From Latrodectus hesperus (taxonomy: Eukaryota > Arthropoda > Arachnida > Araneae > Theridiidae), in assembly GCA_037975125.1 (NCBI GenBank), contig CM075860.1, positions 19,309,689-19,373,688 of the forward strand: DNA of 64,000 nt, in the 5' to 3' direction. The notes beneath the pieces are model-generated. The model was not told where the DNA came from and made no database searches. It saw nothing but the letters and a program-made list of their open reading frames with translations. Both the position numbers and the translations under genes were made by a program. Shown here in pieces: positions 35,532 to 57,291 of this stretch; position 1 is the first letter of the stretch, and every line of letters starts with the position of its first letter.

Positions 35532-38458
35532 GTTCAGCTAATCCAATCACAAACACTGTATACTATAGTACTTAAAAATACTATATTTTGAAGAAATACG
35601 AATAACAGTAGCATTTGACTTAGGTGCTTTGATGGAAATCATGCTTATTTACGCAAACTTTTTCACGCCTCTGCGTCATCTGCTGATAGTTACATGTTTG
35701 TTAACAATTCATTTCTTCTAAATGGAGTATTTACAGATGACTAGAGTTTGTCAATTTTTTCCAGTAAATATCAATATTGAAGCATTTAAATATAAAATTG
35801 TTGATCTGGAGAATCCCATTTTCACTGGTTATTAGAAATCAATTCCAAAAATAATATTTAATCAGGACTAAATTAAACAAAATCATGCTTAACTTTCAAT
35901 ATGAAAAAAATCTTGTTGAATATTTTACTTTTATACATTTAATAAGAAATTTGAATTTATTCTTATTTACATTTTCAATAAGAAAAGTCATCTTATAAAT
36001 TTAAAATATTTCATTTCTTTTTATTCCATTTAACAAATTACAAGAATGTTAAGACGATTAAATAAATATTAAAAATGAAGAATTTAAGACCCAATACAAT
36101 GTTAAGGCATATTTTAAAGTGATTTTGATTTGATTTATTCATGTACACAATCTTAAAAGAGCGAAAATCACTCGTGTCATAAACTGTCACTTGAAAGGAA
36201 TCCTTTATCGGAAAAAATGACACTGAATATTAATTAGAAATACATATAATTAAACAGATTTTTATTTCTTAATAATACTTGTCACTCTAATAAAATATTA
36301 GTGCATTTTTAATTAATGTTAATTTATTTTTTTATTTAAAAATAGTTTATATAAATTTTTTTTAAATAAAATTATTCTATATTTGACAATTTGAACTCAG
36401 AAATATATATGTATATTAATACAAAAGCTGTATCTTAATACAAAATATTTTTTAATTAATTAAAATAAAACTGTAAGATTAATAAACGCAGTGAATTTGT
36501 AAGCAGCAAATTTTTATATTTTATATTTATGTTTTTATTTTGCTAGTTTCATATTTAAATAGTTAAAAAGCAACATACATGGCATTTGTGGATAAAATGT
36601 TACAAACTTCACGAGGTTAGATTTGTGTATAATTTCTTTTCTGAAAAGATTTTGTCAGCATGATAACTGTACGATTGTTCTACGTTACATTTATAGTGCG
36701 TGTTCTATGTAATTATCAGAAATGATACGTTTATATACAGCGTCACGCATTAGCATTCGATCTATACTTATAAAATTAAATTATGAGTTTACATTGTTCA
36801 TTTAAAACTTTTTTACGACATATTCAACTGAATTACGTCAACTGAAATAAATTTTAAAATAAAATTAACAGTTATTTTGAATTGGAATTGAAATATGAGT
36901 ATTAATTATTAGCAAATTATTCATAAAATTGTAATTAAATCAACACTACTCTGTTTTTTTTAATTTGAAATTATTTTAATTAGAAAATATTTTTAATTTT
37001 AAATAATTTGAAACTTTGTAATATACCTTTAATTATTTTATAAATATGTATGGCTTACTGATTTTGCAATAAACAGAAAACTGTAAAAAGTAAATCAATG
37101 CTATATAAAAAAATAGGAAAAACATATTCTCATATGTGTCAAAAATAAAATACTACATAATAAATAATAAAAATGAAATAGGTCGATATTTCCTTTTTTC
37201 TGAATTTAAAGTTTCGCATCTTTTTGAATTATCATACAGAAAGAAAAAAGAAAAGCAAAATTTTTAGAGGAATTTACTGGAAGAAAAAACGAAAGGAAAG
37301 AAATTGGGCACAATCATGAGGGCCCAGATCTTACTTCACAAATTCCTCATAGCGAAAAAAGATATGCTCTGCAAAAACATTCCTTTTTTCATTGATATAT
37401 TGCCAATATATTTTTACGATGGTATTTTATAATTTAATATCTTTTACAATGTCACGCTCTTTTATAATATATCCATTTTTCAGAGTAAAATTTATTATTT
37501 TTTAAACTAAAATTTTTGTTGATTTTAAAAGTGTAATGCAAAAGTAAAAATAAATTTTAAAAACAAATATGCTGTTTTTATACAATAACCAGCTTGATAT
37601 TTTCAAAAAATAGTTATTTGGCACTGAAGTTTATAACGTTGCGTTATTTCTGAGTTCATAAATAAAGCTACTTAATGTTGATTTATAATAGTGGATAAAC
37701 AATAAAAATAACTGTAAATGATTTTTTATAAAAATAAGTAAATAATTTTAAGTTATTTTTTATTATATGCTTTTGTAAATTATTAACTATTTGTAAGTTG
37801 GGATAATAAAAGAGAACAACTATAAATGAAATATTTGTTACACATATAACAGCATTAATAAAGAAAAATAATCTCAATAAAAAAGTTGAATATTTTAGTA
37901 AATAGTTAGCGTTGGTAACAAATAAAATAAATTTATGCTTGGGTTTTAACAAATTTTCTACTATTCCTATGGTAAATAGAATTTAAAATGTATGCTTTCC
38001 TGTAATTAATAATGCTTTTTGTTTTTAAAGTATATATCATTGTGTGTGTGTGAGACAGATGTGTAATACACAAAAAATAATTCTTTTTTACATCAAAAGT
38101 GATATTATATATCCAATTACAATTCAGTATACAATTTCTCCTCATAGCGAGAATTTGAATTTAATTTTTTTATTATTTATTATCATATATAATGACAATA
38201 AATTTAAATAATTTATTGCTATGATATTTTCTTGATTGCTTTTATATTGATTATTTATCAGAGGATAACGAAATTAAGCAAAAAATAAGTTTTTTGGAAG
38301 AGATATTGTAATTACTCTGAAGTAAAAGGGTAAATAATAATTTTTGAATATGATGAAATGTGCTTAAATTATTAATCTATTTGAAAGTGAATTTAAAACT
38401 GCATATTTCCCAAGCAAATTAATTTGGAAAGAAATTTAAATATTGTTTCATATTATTT
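35532..38458. other. AT-rich stretch, no gene seen
   Basis: Small open segments (36038-36223, 37683-37952, 37933-38145) are unremarkable for this base composition. Nothing recognised. Confidence 0.5.
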
Positions 38459-38471
38459 CCTTATATTTAAA

Positions 38472-38772
38472 TTTTTTTACCAACGGCGGGCACTTGGGTG
38501 ACAAACTTTATGCTCCAACAAGGCCAGAGACTGCTACTCATTTGTCGTTACCCAGCGGGCACCTGCGAACCAAGTCACGGAGGCGAGTGACGTTTCCAGC
38601 GCCATACCACCACTAACCCGCTTATAGGGTGGGCCACATACATACATCATCACAGACAGAGAAACAAAGCGATAACAAAGAAAGAAAGTAACATCCATGT
38701 CATAACCAGGATTCGAAACCGTGACCCATAGCTCAGGAGCTAGGAACGCTAATCACTCAGCCAATGAAAATG
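38472..38772 (-). mobile_element. tRNA-derived SINE, family 2, full length
   Basis: Near-perfect target duplication CCYTATATTTAAA (38459-38471 and 38773-38785). On the minus strand the head has A-box-like TGGCTGAGTGATTAGCG and B-box-like GGTTTCGAATCC. CATGGATGT, a TTTC-rich spacer and CACCCTATAAGCGGGTTAG follow, and the element ends at GTGCCCGCCGTTGG. The head should be a pol III promoter. It is the reference copy for the truncated one at 31736-31942. Confidence 0.9.
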
Positions 38773-38849
38773 CCCTATATTTAAAATTATATTTTGTATT
38801 TTACAGAATTACTCTTAAAATTGTTTAATATTTCGTGAGAAGTAGTGTA

Positions 38850-39070
38850 TATATATATTCGGTAGCACGACAGGCATGTGGGCCAAGACCTACAGTTCCC
38901 GTCTCTGTTTTCCTAACCTAGAGTGCGAAGCATACGTTCCGATTAGGTGGTCAACCTAACACAAAACCCCTATATTTAGGTCCCAAGCATGCTTAGTTCT
39001 CATTTTATCAATCCATTGAAGGGATAAAGGTCATGGGGATAAAGTCACTGGGCTTCATTCACACACCCAC
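38850..39070 (-). mobile_element. SINE family 3, 5'-truncated copy
   Basis: Aligns with the left three quarters of the element at 56544-56836 (shared: CATGTGGGCCAAG, CCTACAGT, GCRAAGCATAYRTTCC, TTAGGTGGTCARCCTAAC). The tRNA-like head, at the right in this orientation, is absent. Both flanks are TATATAT tracts, so it may have landed in a TA repeat. Confidence 0.8.
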
Positions 39071-44808
<5,738 letters not shown>

Positions 44809-44921
44809 CTAAGGAAACACGTTTTATTTTTTTAGTAATTTTAATTTATGCTAAGATTGCATGATAATAATGCTTAATTTATTTGACTCTGCATAAGAAA
44901 TTGAAAAAAAAAATAATTTCC

Positions 44922-45535
44922 GTACTTTTCCGTTATACCCCCAGTTTTGATAAACGCAACAACCGAAAAGAAAATAATCGTAAATATTGTCATAAATAAT
45001 TTATTTACATAATGTAATGCTTAAAAATGTTTATGTTTTCAGAAAATACTAAAAATAATACAAACATTTTATAAATATTTTATAAACTAAACAGTTATCA
45101 CTTATTTATAAAAACTTATTTAAACTCCAATATTTATTACTGATGGAAACTGTTTAGCAATCGCAGTGGTGATTGTTGCTTAAATATAATGTAATAATAC
45201 CAATATTTCAACGAGACAAAGTTAAATGTTGCTGTATATTTAGTTGTTTTTTGCCCTTGGTGATTTGTGACCATAATGCTTCTTTTAGCCGATAAATTAT
45301 CACTAAGCAATCTTTTGAATTAACTAGCTTAGCTTTGTTGAACACTTAGCTTGTTTATTAGTGTTTATTACTTTTTGGACAATTTTTGCTCCAAAAAATT
45401 TATTTAGGATTTATTAAATTTAAAGTTATATTTTCAGCCAACAAAATCATTGAATCTACGTTATGTTATTTTCTTTTCTCCGTAAAAAAAGTGCTATTTC
45501 TAAAAGATAAAAAGCGGGGTATAATGGAAAAGTAC
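44922..45535. mobile_element. MITE-like element with GTACTTTTCC inverted termini
   Basis: The left end GTACTTTTCCGTTATACCCC and the right end match as inverted repeats at 19 of 20 bases. Total length is about 614 bases, and the interior is AT-rich without an ORF. The first 13 bases match the ends of the split element at 5910/12853, where the inner parts differ, so the two may be sub-families. No clear target duplication was seen. Confidence 0.65.
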
Positions 45536-45718
45536 CATATTTTCTATGTAGAATAATTTGAACAAAATAAACTGAATTTAATCACATCTATTTATGCAAT
45601 TAATTATTTTTAATTTTTGATTTTTATAGAGTGTTTCTCTTTAATGTCTCTAGTGACTCGTATAAAGTGCTTATGCCGATATTTTGAAATACTTTATGTC
45701 GTCGTTATTAATCCTTCA

Positions 45719-45997
45719 GCCGCCCAACCTGTCTAGTGGTCAGCGTGTCTGACTGCGTATAGGGAGGTCCTGGGTTCGAATCCAGGTTCGGGCATGGATG
45801 TACTTTCTCTATCTATCTATCCTGTTTTTGTCCTTTCCTTGTATGAATGTGGAGTGTTGGTTGCTTACCCTATAAACGGGTACCTATGGAATGTGTGTAC
45901 TGAGGAAGTCGAACTCCACACCAAAATATGGTTCAGTTGGAAAAGTGGAGCAGCGCACCCCATATTGCCAGCCTGGCTGGCACACGACAACAACAAC
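45719..45997 (+). mobile_element. tRNA-derived SINE, family 1, full length
   Basis: Perfect 12-bp target duplication ATTAATCCTTCA (45707-45718 and 45998-46009). Head: GCCGCCCAACCTG, A-box-like TAGTGGTCAGCG, B-box GGTTCGAATCC (near 45773). CATGGATGT, a pyrimidine-rich (CTAT)n spacer, ACCCTATAAACGGGTACC and a body ending CCAGCCTGGCTGGCACACGA follow, then a (CAA)n tail. It looks intact. A copy is at 13734-13997. Confidence 0.94.
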
Positions 45998-46017
45998 ATT
46001 AATCCTTCATAATCTAG

Positions 46018-46215
46018 CAACAGTTAGATCTGGTTCATGAGTCAACTGACATAAAAACTCATGTACAAGGGAGGGAGCAGCTTCTTTTAGTCCAAGAAAC
46101 TGAAGTACCCGAAGAAAGAAGTGCGACTCGGCTCCTTCATCTGTGTACCTTACCTGAGCATAGTGAAAGGGTCTTCACGTCTTGGGTAATTCTACTAGGA
46201 GTACAAAATATTTGA
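46018..46215 (+). other. Cryptic open segment without ATG, possible exon
   Basis: After a stop just upstream (about 46015), 65 codons are open to a TGA at 46213-46215. The segment is clearly richer in G+C than its surroundings and has a mixed amino-acid composition (for example REQLLLVQETEVPEERSATR). An acceptor-like CAACAG precedes it. I do not recognise the product. It could be an exon, a retrocopy piece or chance. Confidence 0.25.
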
Positions 46216-47201
46216 AGGGGGATAAAGTTATAGTTACTGCATAGTTTCAGAAAGAATTTGATGATACTATATATGTATCTCGGAAATTAAATATTTATTC
46301 TAAGAATATTGTATAATCTATAAAAAATTGAAATGATGCTAAGAGTGAAATTAATTACTAAGAATAAATTACTTATAAATGTGGCATAATAGTGAGAGAG
46401 AGAGTTTTTGCAAGATTTAATAAATTACATATAAATAAAATATATTATAATTTTTAGATTATGAAAAATGTTTACTTTATTTTTTAAACATTAATTTCTT
46501 TAATTTTTTGTAGGAAGAGAGAGAGGAAAATAATTAAAAATTTCAAAGACTTGGCTAAAAATGAGTTAACGATACAATGGAAAAAGTGAGGCAACATTGC
46601 GACTGCACAAGCAATGGAAATAATTTCGTGTTTTGAATAATAATGAAATACTAATAAACTTATCCTCATCTTCAGTAAATCAATTCTTTTTCTGGTTTCA
46701 TCTAACATGTTTTATGTTAAAAATAAATGTTAGTATTCAAAATGTAATATTATAAAGAAGGAAATCTAATTTTTTTTTATGTGCAGTCATTTGGAATTCC
46801 ACATTTATTCTTAAACTCATTTTCACGTTTTTACTAAGCATTTTTTTATGTTTCACTTGAAAGTTAAAGAAAAGATAAGAAAAGCGATGTTCTGACGCTG
46901 AATTAAATTTCCACAGTGCATTTATCACACAACATATTAGCAATCAATTTTTTTATTATCATCTATGATTGCACATAACATAACATTAATTTACAGGAAT
47001 ATTTTGTAATAGGAACACCAGCATTACATTCTCAACATTTTTTAACTTTTGAATTTCAAAGCCAATTTAAATATTGTTTGGAAAATTATTTTTACTTATT
47101 TGAGCATATAAGTTATATATCAATAATACTTCAATTATTAAAAATGTTATTCAATTTGTTATGAAATAAACGTCAATACTATGTTAGTTAGATATAAAAT
47201 A
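46216..47201. other. AT-rich stretch, no gene seen
   Basis: Two minus-strand open segments (46484-46708 and 46737-46943) are not recognised and look like chance. Confidence 0.45.
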
Positions 47202-47203
47202 TA

Positions 47204-47973
47204 AGGGGTGATCAAATGAAAAGGTACGGAACGACACGGTAGGTACTAAAGTAGACTTTATTCAAAATATACACCATAGGCTTGAGCACAACGATCCAAT
47301 TGATGAACAAACTGCAGGATTCCTTGTTCCCAGAATTCCTGTGGCCGTGACGAGGCCCAGTCCTTCACAGCCTCCTTGAGTACGTCGTCCGAGTTGAAGC
47401 GCTTCCCTTTCAAGTGTTTCTTCAGTGGACCAAACCCATGGAAATCGCTGGGCGACATGTCCGGACTGTAGGTCGGATGTTCCAACGCCTCCCACTTGAA
47501 CTTGATTGACCTGCGTAGGCGTAGGAGTGCCTCACAGTACACATCGGAGTTTATGGTTTTTCTGTGATCGAGAAATTCCACAAGTATCGGATCACAAGAC
47601 GGTGAGCAACACCTTTCCCGTTGAAGGTACGGTTTTGAACTTTTTAGGGGGAGATGACGACGCATGCTTCCACTGGTTTCTCACATTCCGCTGTCAGAAA
47701 TCGGATAACACCTCGCTGTTCCTCAATCGTCGATTATTGCAATGCGAACGACATCCTGTCCTCATACGGACTGCAGCATTATTTGGGCGACGCTTTTGAT
47801 AAGAACCTCTGCTCTCTCCTGTGCACACGGGCACTCGCGCATTCTCTGATCCCAGTCAAAGATTCCAATCACATCCCGAGATATATCGCTACGTTCTCCC
47901 ACGGCGAAATCTACAAATATTTAACTGTCAGATTTTTACGTCGTTTCGTACCTTTTCATTTGATTTCACCCCT
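47204..47973 (-). mobile_element. Mariner-derived element, 770 bases, intact ends
   Basis: TA duplications at 47202-47203 and 47974-47975. Terminal inverted repeats start AGGGGTGA and share TCAAATGAAAAGGTACGRAA, about 30 bases with a 2-base indel. The interior has a deleted transposase on the minus strand. With both ends preserved and little more than half the usual ~1.3 kb, it is a non-autonomous derivative. Confidence 0.92.
47258..47780 (-). pseudogene. Mariner transposase with two internal deletions
   Basis: Minus strand. The N-terminal piece EQRGVIRFLTAE (about 47700-47740) matches the first helix of the mariner DNA-binding domain. It then jumps to PPKKFKTVPSTGKVLLTVL (about 47600-47660), part of the catalytic domain, skipping the rest of the DNA-binding region and the first catalytic Asp. 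From there, with a frameshift, it runs through TINSDVYCEALLRLRRSI, then jumps to KFKWEALEHPTYSPDMSPSDFH, skipping the HDNARPH block with the second Asp. The end is complete (KKHLKGKRFNSDD ... FVHQLDRCAQAYGVYFE). The third Asp (PSD) remains. It is inactive. Confidence 0.88.
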
Positions 47974-47975
47974 TA

Positions 47976-48579
47976 TATATAAGTCGTCATATAGTTTTAA
48001 TTTTTCTATAAGGGATTCACATAATTCATTCAAAAATTTAAATTTGAGGACTTAAGGATTCAATTAAAACAAATTTTTAATGAAAATTAAATAATTTAAT
48101 TTTTCATTAATTCTATTAAACAAATTATTTTCCTTTAGTTTCAACTATATTAGGATCTAATGTGTTATCACTATATCGAAATTTCTGTGCAGGATTAACT
48201 ATTTTTGAAATAACTTCTTTTAATAGAAAGTAATTTTCATCGTTTTTAAAATAAAAAAAAATATTTTTTCATATTAGAGAAAAGTTCAATATAATTTTAA
48301 GGAAAAAGAATAAATGATAGATTTAAATTGAAAGCATTTTTTGTAATCAATATTTAAACTATTGATTTGAGCTATAAAATGGTAATCAAAATATGTACAC
48401 ATTAAGTCAAGAAATATAATTTTTCATAAAGGAGTTATTAAATTTATAAGCAAATAGCTTAAAAATATTTAAAAGTAAATTATTATTTTCTTATTTTTCT
48501 AATAATCTTAGATTTTGCATCCATTATTAATTCCATATTTTTAATAAATGTGTTCTAAGCATGACTAATAATTACTAAG

Positions 48580-48581
<2 letters not shown>
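47976..48581. other. AT-rich stretch, no gene seen
   Basis: Nothing recognised. Confidence 0.5.
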
Positions 48582-48676
<95 letters not shown>

Positions 48677-48683
48677 TATATAT
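48582..48683. repeat. (TA)n microsatellite, ~100 bases
   Basis: TA dinucleotides with one extra A near 48672. Confidence 0.97.
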
Positions 48684-52830
<4,147 letters not shown>

Positions 52831-52855
52831 CATATGCAGATACTAAGTTCGAACG

Positions 52856-53040
52856 CCGAGCTGGCAGCCGAATGGTTAATGCTCTTTCCTTCGGTTAAAC
52901 TGTTCGTGGGTTCGAATCCCACCTTGCCCATGGATGTTTGTAGGGGTTCGGAATCTACTTTAAATCGTATGCTTCAGAATGTTTGAGTGTATTATAGCAC
53001 TGCGAAAAAATATAGGAAGCGAGTGGGTTAAATTTTTGAT
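52856..53040 (+). mobile_element. tRNA-derived SINE, family 4
   Basis: The head has GAGCTGGCAGCCGAATGGTTAATG (A-box region, listed in parts: GAGCTGGCAG, then CGAATGGTTAATG) and GGGTTCGAATCCCACC (B box, near 52908). CCATGGATGT follows, the word seen after the B box in families 1 and 2. The body after it is different, and the right end (about 53040) is uncertain. No target duplication identified. Confidence 0.7.
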
Positions 53041-54766
53041 TAGTCACTATTGACTTTCTCGAATGTTTGTTGAAGCAAGTTTTCCAGAAGTCCCTTTGAC
53101 TAACAGGAAGTAAAAAGTTTACTCATATAACTTACGTTATCTTTATTAAAACTCTCATGATTTTGTATCATTAAACATTGTTATACCAATACCAAAATAC
53201 ATCAAAGATTTTGCAGTGTTATTTAAATAAATTTAAACTTTTGCATTGAATGAATTTTAAGTAATATCTCAACAATTATATTACCTCTTTTAACATTTGC
53301 CTTCTTTGGTAGTCAGTTTCTGAATTTACAGCAGTAAAGTACATGTTGACATTGTATGTTTTGTTATATTTTACCTTTTAAAACACAATTTATTGTAAAT
53401 TGATATCCTGGTGCATATGAATAGTTTAAGGATGATTTTTGTTCAAGTTTGTTAACAAATCCCTTGTATTGTAGATCTGCTAATATAATCGTAATTTTGA
53501 AAGTCAATTTAATTTTAATTTGAAGTCGGATGCAATACTCCATTAGTTGAAATGCTATAGTTAAATACACTTAAATTACTTAATGACGTTTACATCATGT
53601 TAGCAAAAATGAAAAAAAGTTTATTTTAGAAGAAATATTAAATAGAAAGTAAAGTTATATGTTTAAAAAGTTTAGTATTTATTTACATGGTTGAAATTTT
53701 ATTTTTGAATATTTATTCTAACTAAAAACGTCACACTAAAAAATTTCAATCTTTACATTTATATATAATATAATTTGGAATAAAAAAATTATAATTTTAT
53801 TTAACTTAAATGACTAGAATCAATTCCTATTTATTTTTCTTTTAACTTTCAGTGATCACAAAAGCATTACATTAGAAGAAGCTGTATAAAAATTTTCATT
53901 AAATTTTGATAAATAACATTTCAAGAATAGTTCCTATAAGTACATTTTTATACTTTGTAGCTATTTTCTGTCAGCAACTTAGAGAGTGTAAACTCATTAA
54001 CATATTTTTTATATTTTATGTTACATAATATCAAATGAGGTACAGTAAAAATGTATTCAATTTTTGTTTATTAGTTTTCGTTTCGCTTCAGATTAAAAAT
54101 TCAAGAAATGAAAACCGTGATAAATAATTGATTTTGATATCTTTTATATTAGTTGCGTTTGCGCAAATTATTATATCAACTAACTGGAACACGCTTTACT
54201 TTTTCCTTAAAAATTAGTGAAATTACTCATTCCTTTAGCTTCTAAAAGAAATTTAATAGCTTATTGAACATTTGTTTGAATAACATCGACAATCATATTT
54301 AAATATTCTTGAAATTCTTCTTGATTTTATGTAGCATCTAGAAGTATTTGGAATACGTTTAAGAATTTTTAAAAATTGATTGTTATCATGCAAACAATGA
54401 TGTTATCAGTCTTATTAAAAATGTCCCACTTAAATTTCTAAATCATGTTGATGCTATGAATGGGGTCTATTATTTTCATACAATTTCTTACTTTTATTGC
54501 TGTATATCTTGTGAAAACTAAATTTGAAAATTTGCTTGTTGTTGTTTATTTAAAATATAAATAATACTAATTCATTTTGATGGTGAGAAAGGGAAAAATC
54601 GTAAAATATCAACCAAAGTATCTAATTAACACAAAGATCCGTTATTTGTCATTTAGAATATGCTGCAATTATCTCATTCAAATTCTTAGTAAATAGGTTC
54701 TACAGTTTTAATTGTTTGTTTTTTTACTTCCCTATTTATTTTGTTTTATAAAAATGTAATAGAGCT
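53041..54766. other. AT-rich stretch, no gene seen
   Basis: Nothing recognised; the minus-strand segment 53364-53570 looks like chance. Confidence 0.5.
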
Positions 54767-55025
54767 CTCTGAATTTTAGTATCTTCAAGCCGCTTCCCAT
54801 TAAGATCAGCAAAGTGAAGCATCATTTTCTGTGGCTACGTTACTAGAGCTCAATAAATTCGGGATGTTTTTATGTTAATTTTTGAATTTCAAAGACCTTC
54901 CACTGGTGGAGCGTGAATGGGGAGAAGAGGGTGCCAGCTCAGGTGTTACATCATCATCTGAATTGTGATTTAAAATTACGACTGGCTTGGGAATGGGCGA
55001 GTATTTCAAATCCGTTAACCTTAAG
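54767..55025 (-). repeat. Interspersed repeat, copy 1 (inverted partner at 56880-57290)
   Basis: On the minus strand it shares long blocks with 57030-57290: ACACCTGAGCTGGCACCCT, AATGATGCTTCACTTTGCTGA, GGGAAGCGGC and a closing GAGCTC, at about 80% identity by eye. The interior segment present in copy 2 (57115-57215) is shortened here. Class unknown. Confidence 0.75.
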
Positions 55026-56534
55026 GTACACTACGGGGTTCACATACCGATATGTATGAATGCGTATAAGTAATGGAATGTAACTTAAATATTTTTACTT
55101 TTATCATTCTGAAAATAATTTTGTAGGAAGTATTGCAGTATTATAAATTATAAGTTAAATAACATTTAGCTATAATTTAAAACAAAGCTGCGTGTAACTA
55201 TAATTAATTATTTGACTTATTATTTGCTCTTGACTTTTATTTTCCTTAATTCTTCTACTTTTTAAAAAAAATTAAGATTTAAAAGTTTCTTGCTACAACT
55301 CTTTTATGAAATAATTCTTAAAAAAATTTATGACAGCAATTGTGTGCTATAATCTATCAGAGAAAATAAAATAAATTTTTAGGGGTGCAATAATTAAAAT
55401 CAGTTGAATCAATATTATTTTGAATAAGAACATTAAATTTCTTTTTCCATAAAAGAAAACACTTTACTGGTTAAAGATAGGAAATTGAACAATTAAAGCA
55501 ATTTTCATGGATTCCAAAGAAAAAAATGGAGTAACGCAATATTTTCAGAGTAATAAGATCAAGAAACAAAACTTTCTATAACAACAAAACTATTTTCCCA
55601 GCATTTAATTTGATATTAAATATCCTAGATTTACTGGAATACTATTAGGAGAAGAAAAAGAAGGATAATTTGATAGGAGAGATTACATAACGCAAATAAA
55701 AAAGAGAAAAGGGAAACCTCTCCTAACATATCTCAATAAGTGCAAAGGCATAATATATATTATTCCCAAAAGGGAAAAGATATCCTTTTGACAGTGTTTG
55801 CACCATTTGTAGTTCTTTAAATTTTTTTGTTTATTATTACATGCTTTAGATGCATATTTTGTTATTTTTCATTTACAAAATGGATAGATATCGACTCTAT
55901 AATTAATCGACTTTATAATAAATTATTTATTAGTTGTTACTTTTCTTGAACATCTATTTACATTTATCTTCTTATTTACATTGTTTCTCCTTATTTACAT
56001 TATTATCTTCTTATTTATTTTCCTATTTACATTGTAGGAATAAATGTTTTGAATGGCAGTATGAGTAAAATTATTACTATTTATAAATATTATGAGTAAT
56101 TGTATTCGAAATGAAAATTTTTTCAAATAAAACTTTTTACATTAAAATAAAATTCATGTTTTTTTAATGAAATATATGTTTAAATTACAAAGGGAATGAT
56201 TCCTTCTATTGATTACACTTTTCAAAAATATTTTAATATAATTAGAAACATATTTCATTATACTCGAATATTTTTTCTCTTATATTGCATTGGAATATTT
56301 CATCATCTCTGAAAGCTATATGCTAAGGATTTTTACAAAACAATATTTCTCATTAAGTATTCAAGTTTTCCATGAAGAATACTCAGAGAAAAATTTAAAT
56401 TAAACAATATTTTCTATTTAAATTGTGAAATTTCTTAGTTGTCATATATTCTTCACCTTAGATTTATTTCTAAACCCAAAAATTAAATCTAAACAAATTG
56501 AAGAATTTGATTTGGAATAATAGTAATGTAATAA
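55026..56534. other. AT-rich stretch, no gene seen
   Basis: Nothing recognised between the two inverted repeat copies apart from the SINE that follows. Confidence 0.5.
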
Positions 56535-56543
56535 CATAATATC

Positions 56544-56836
56544 TAAAACTAAACTGAGCTCCGTGGCACGACAACCCATGTGGGCCAAGGCCTACAGTGT
56601 TCATAACTGTTTTCATGATCTAACCCTGGGGTGCAAAGCATATATTCCAGTTAGGTGGTCAGCCTAACGTGAGACCCCCAGTGTTTAGTTTCTAAGCACG
56701 TTTGGTACTCAGTTTATCGAAAAAATAAATTGTTGAATTTGAAGGGACGAAAGGTTGAGCCGATCAGGCCCAGCCCGAGAATCGAACCTGCGCCTCGGGA
56801 GTGTGAAACGCTGCCACTAAGCCACCGAGCTGCTGC
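56544..56836 (-). mobile_element. tRNA-derived SINE, family 3, full length
   Basis: Target duplication CATAATATC (56535-56543 and 56837-56845). On the minus strand the head reads GCAGCTCGGTGGC, TTAGTGGCAGCG (A box) and GGTTCGATTCTCG (B box). The body ends with the words shared with 38850-39070, and the tail is A/T-rich (AGTTTAGTTTTA). It appears complete. Confidence 0.88.
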
Positions 56837-56876
56837 CATAATATCAATCTTTTATTATTACTTACTTCTGATAGCA

Positions 56877-57291
56877 GCAGATGAGATGTTTATTTTAATC
56901 TGTTGATGCTTATGACACTTGGACAAGCCAAGCTCGCTATGCCGTGGGCAGTGCGAATTAAGTCAATAGAGAGCATCTTTCGTTTGGATCAGAGCACCAC
57001 GAAGGTGAAAGCACGACTTTTGCTCTTTTTAAAGTGCCTCGTAATTTTGAACCATGGTCAGGTGACGAGGCCACACCTGAGCTGGCACCCTTCTCTCCAC
57101 ATCCACGCCACAACAGCGGAAGGACTTTGGACGTCACAGATTAACGTGGACACGTCCCCAACCCACGGAGTTCCAGCAACCCAGTGAAGGAGAGTACACC
57201 GTGGTCACCCTCCCAACTACTGCCCGTGGCAAATGATGCTTCACTTTGCTGAGCTTACGGGAAGCGGCGTGAGGCTTCTGAGCCACTGGAG
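56877..57291 (+). repeat. Interspersed repeat, copy 2, with open segment
   Basis: A G+C-rich island in AT-rich DNA. The plus strand is open at 56903-57187 (94 codons; contains ILNHGQVTRPHLSWHP). I recall near-identical strings in many predicted orb-weaver proteins, which indicates a high-copy repeat and not a host gene. The 3' part (57215-57291) matches 54767-54840 in inverse orientation. Confidence 0.75.

Noticed and set aside
45719..45800. Possible tRNA genes at B-box words (also near 13770, 38715, 52908, 56780, 61210)
   Set aside because: Cloverleaf pairing is poor, and each is followed by a repeated SINE body and in several cases a target duplication.
47506..48055. Plus-strand open frames of 97 and 133 codons
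   Set aside because: They lie opposite the mariner transposase remnant and run over its right TIR; the minus strand has the recognisable motifs.
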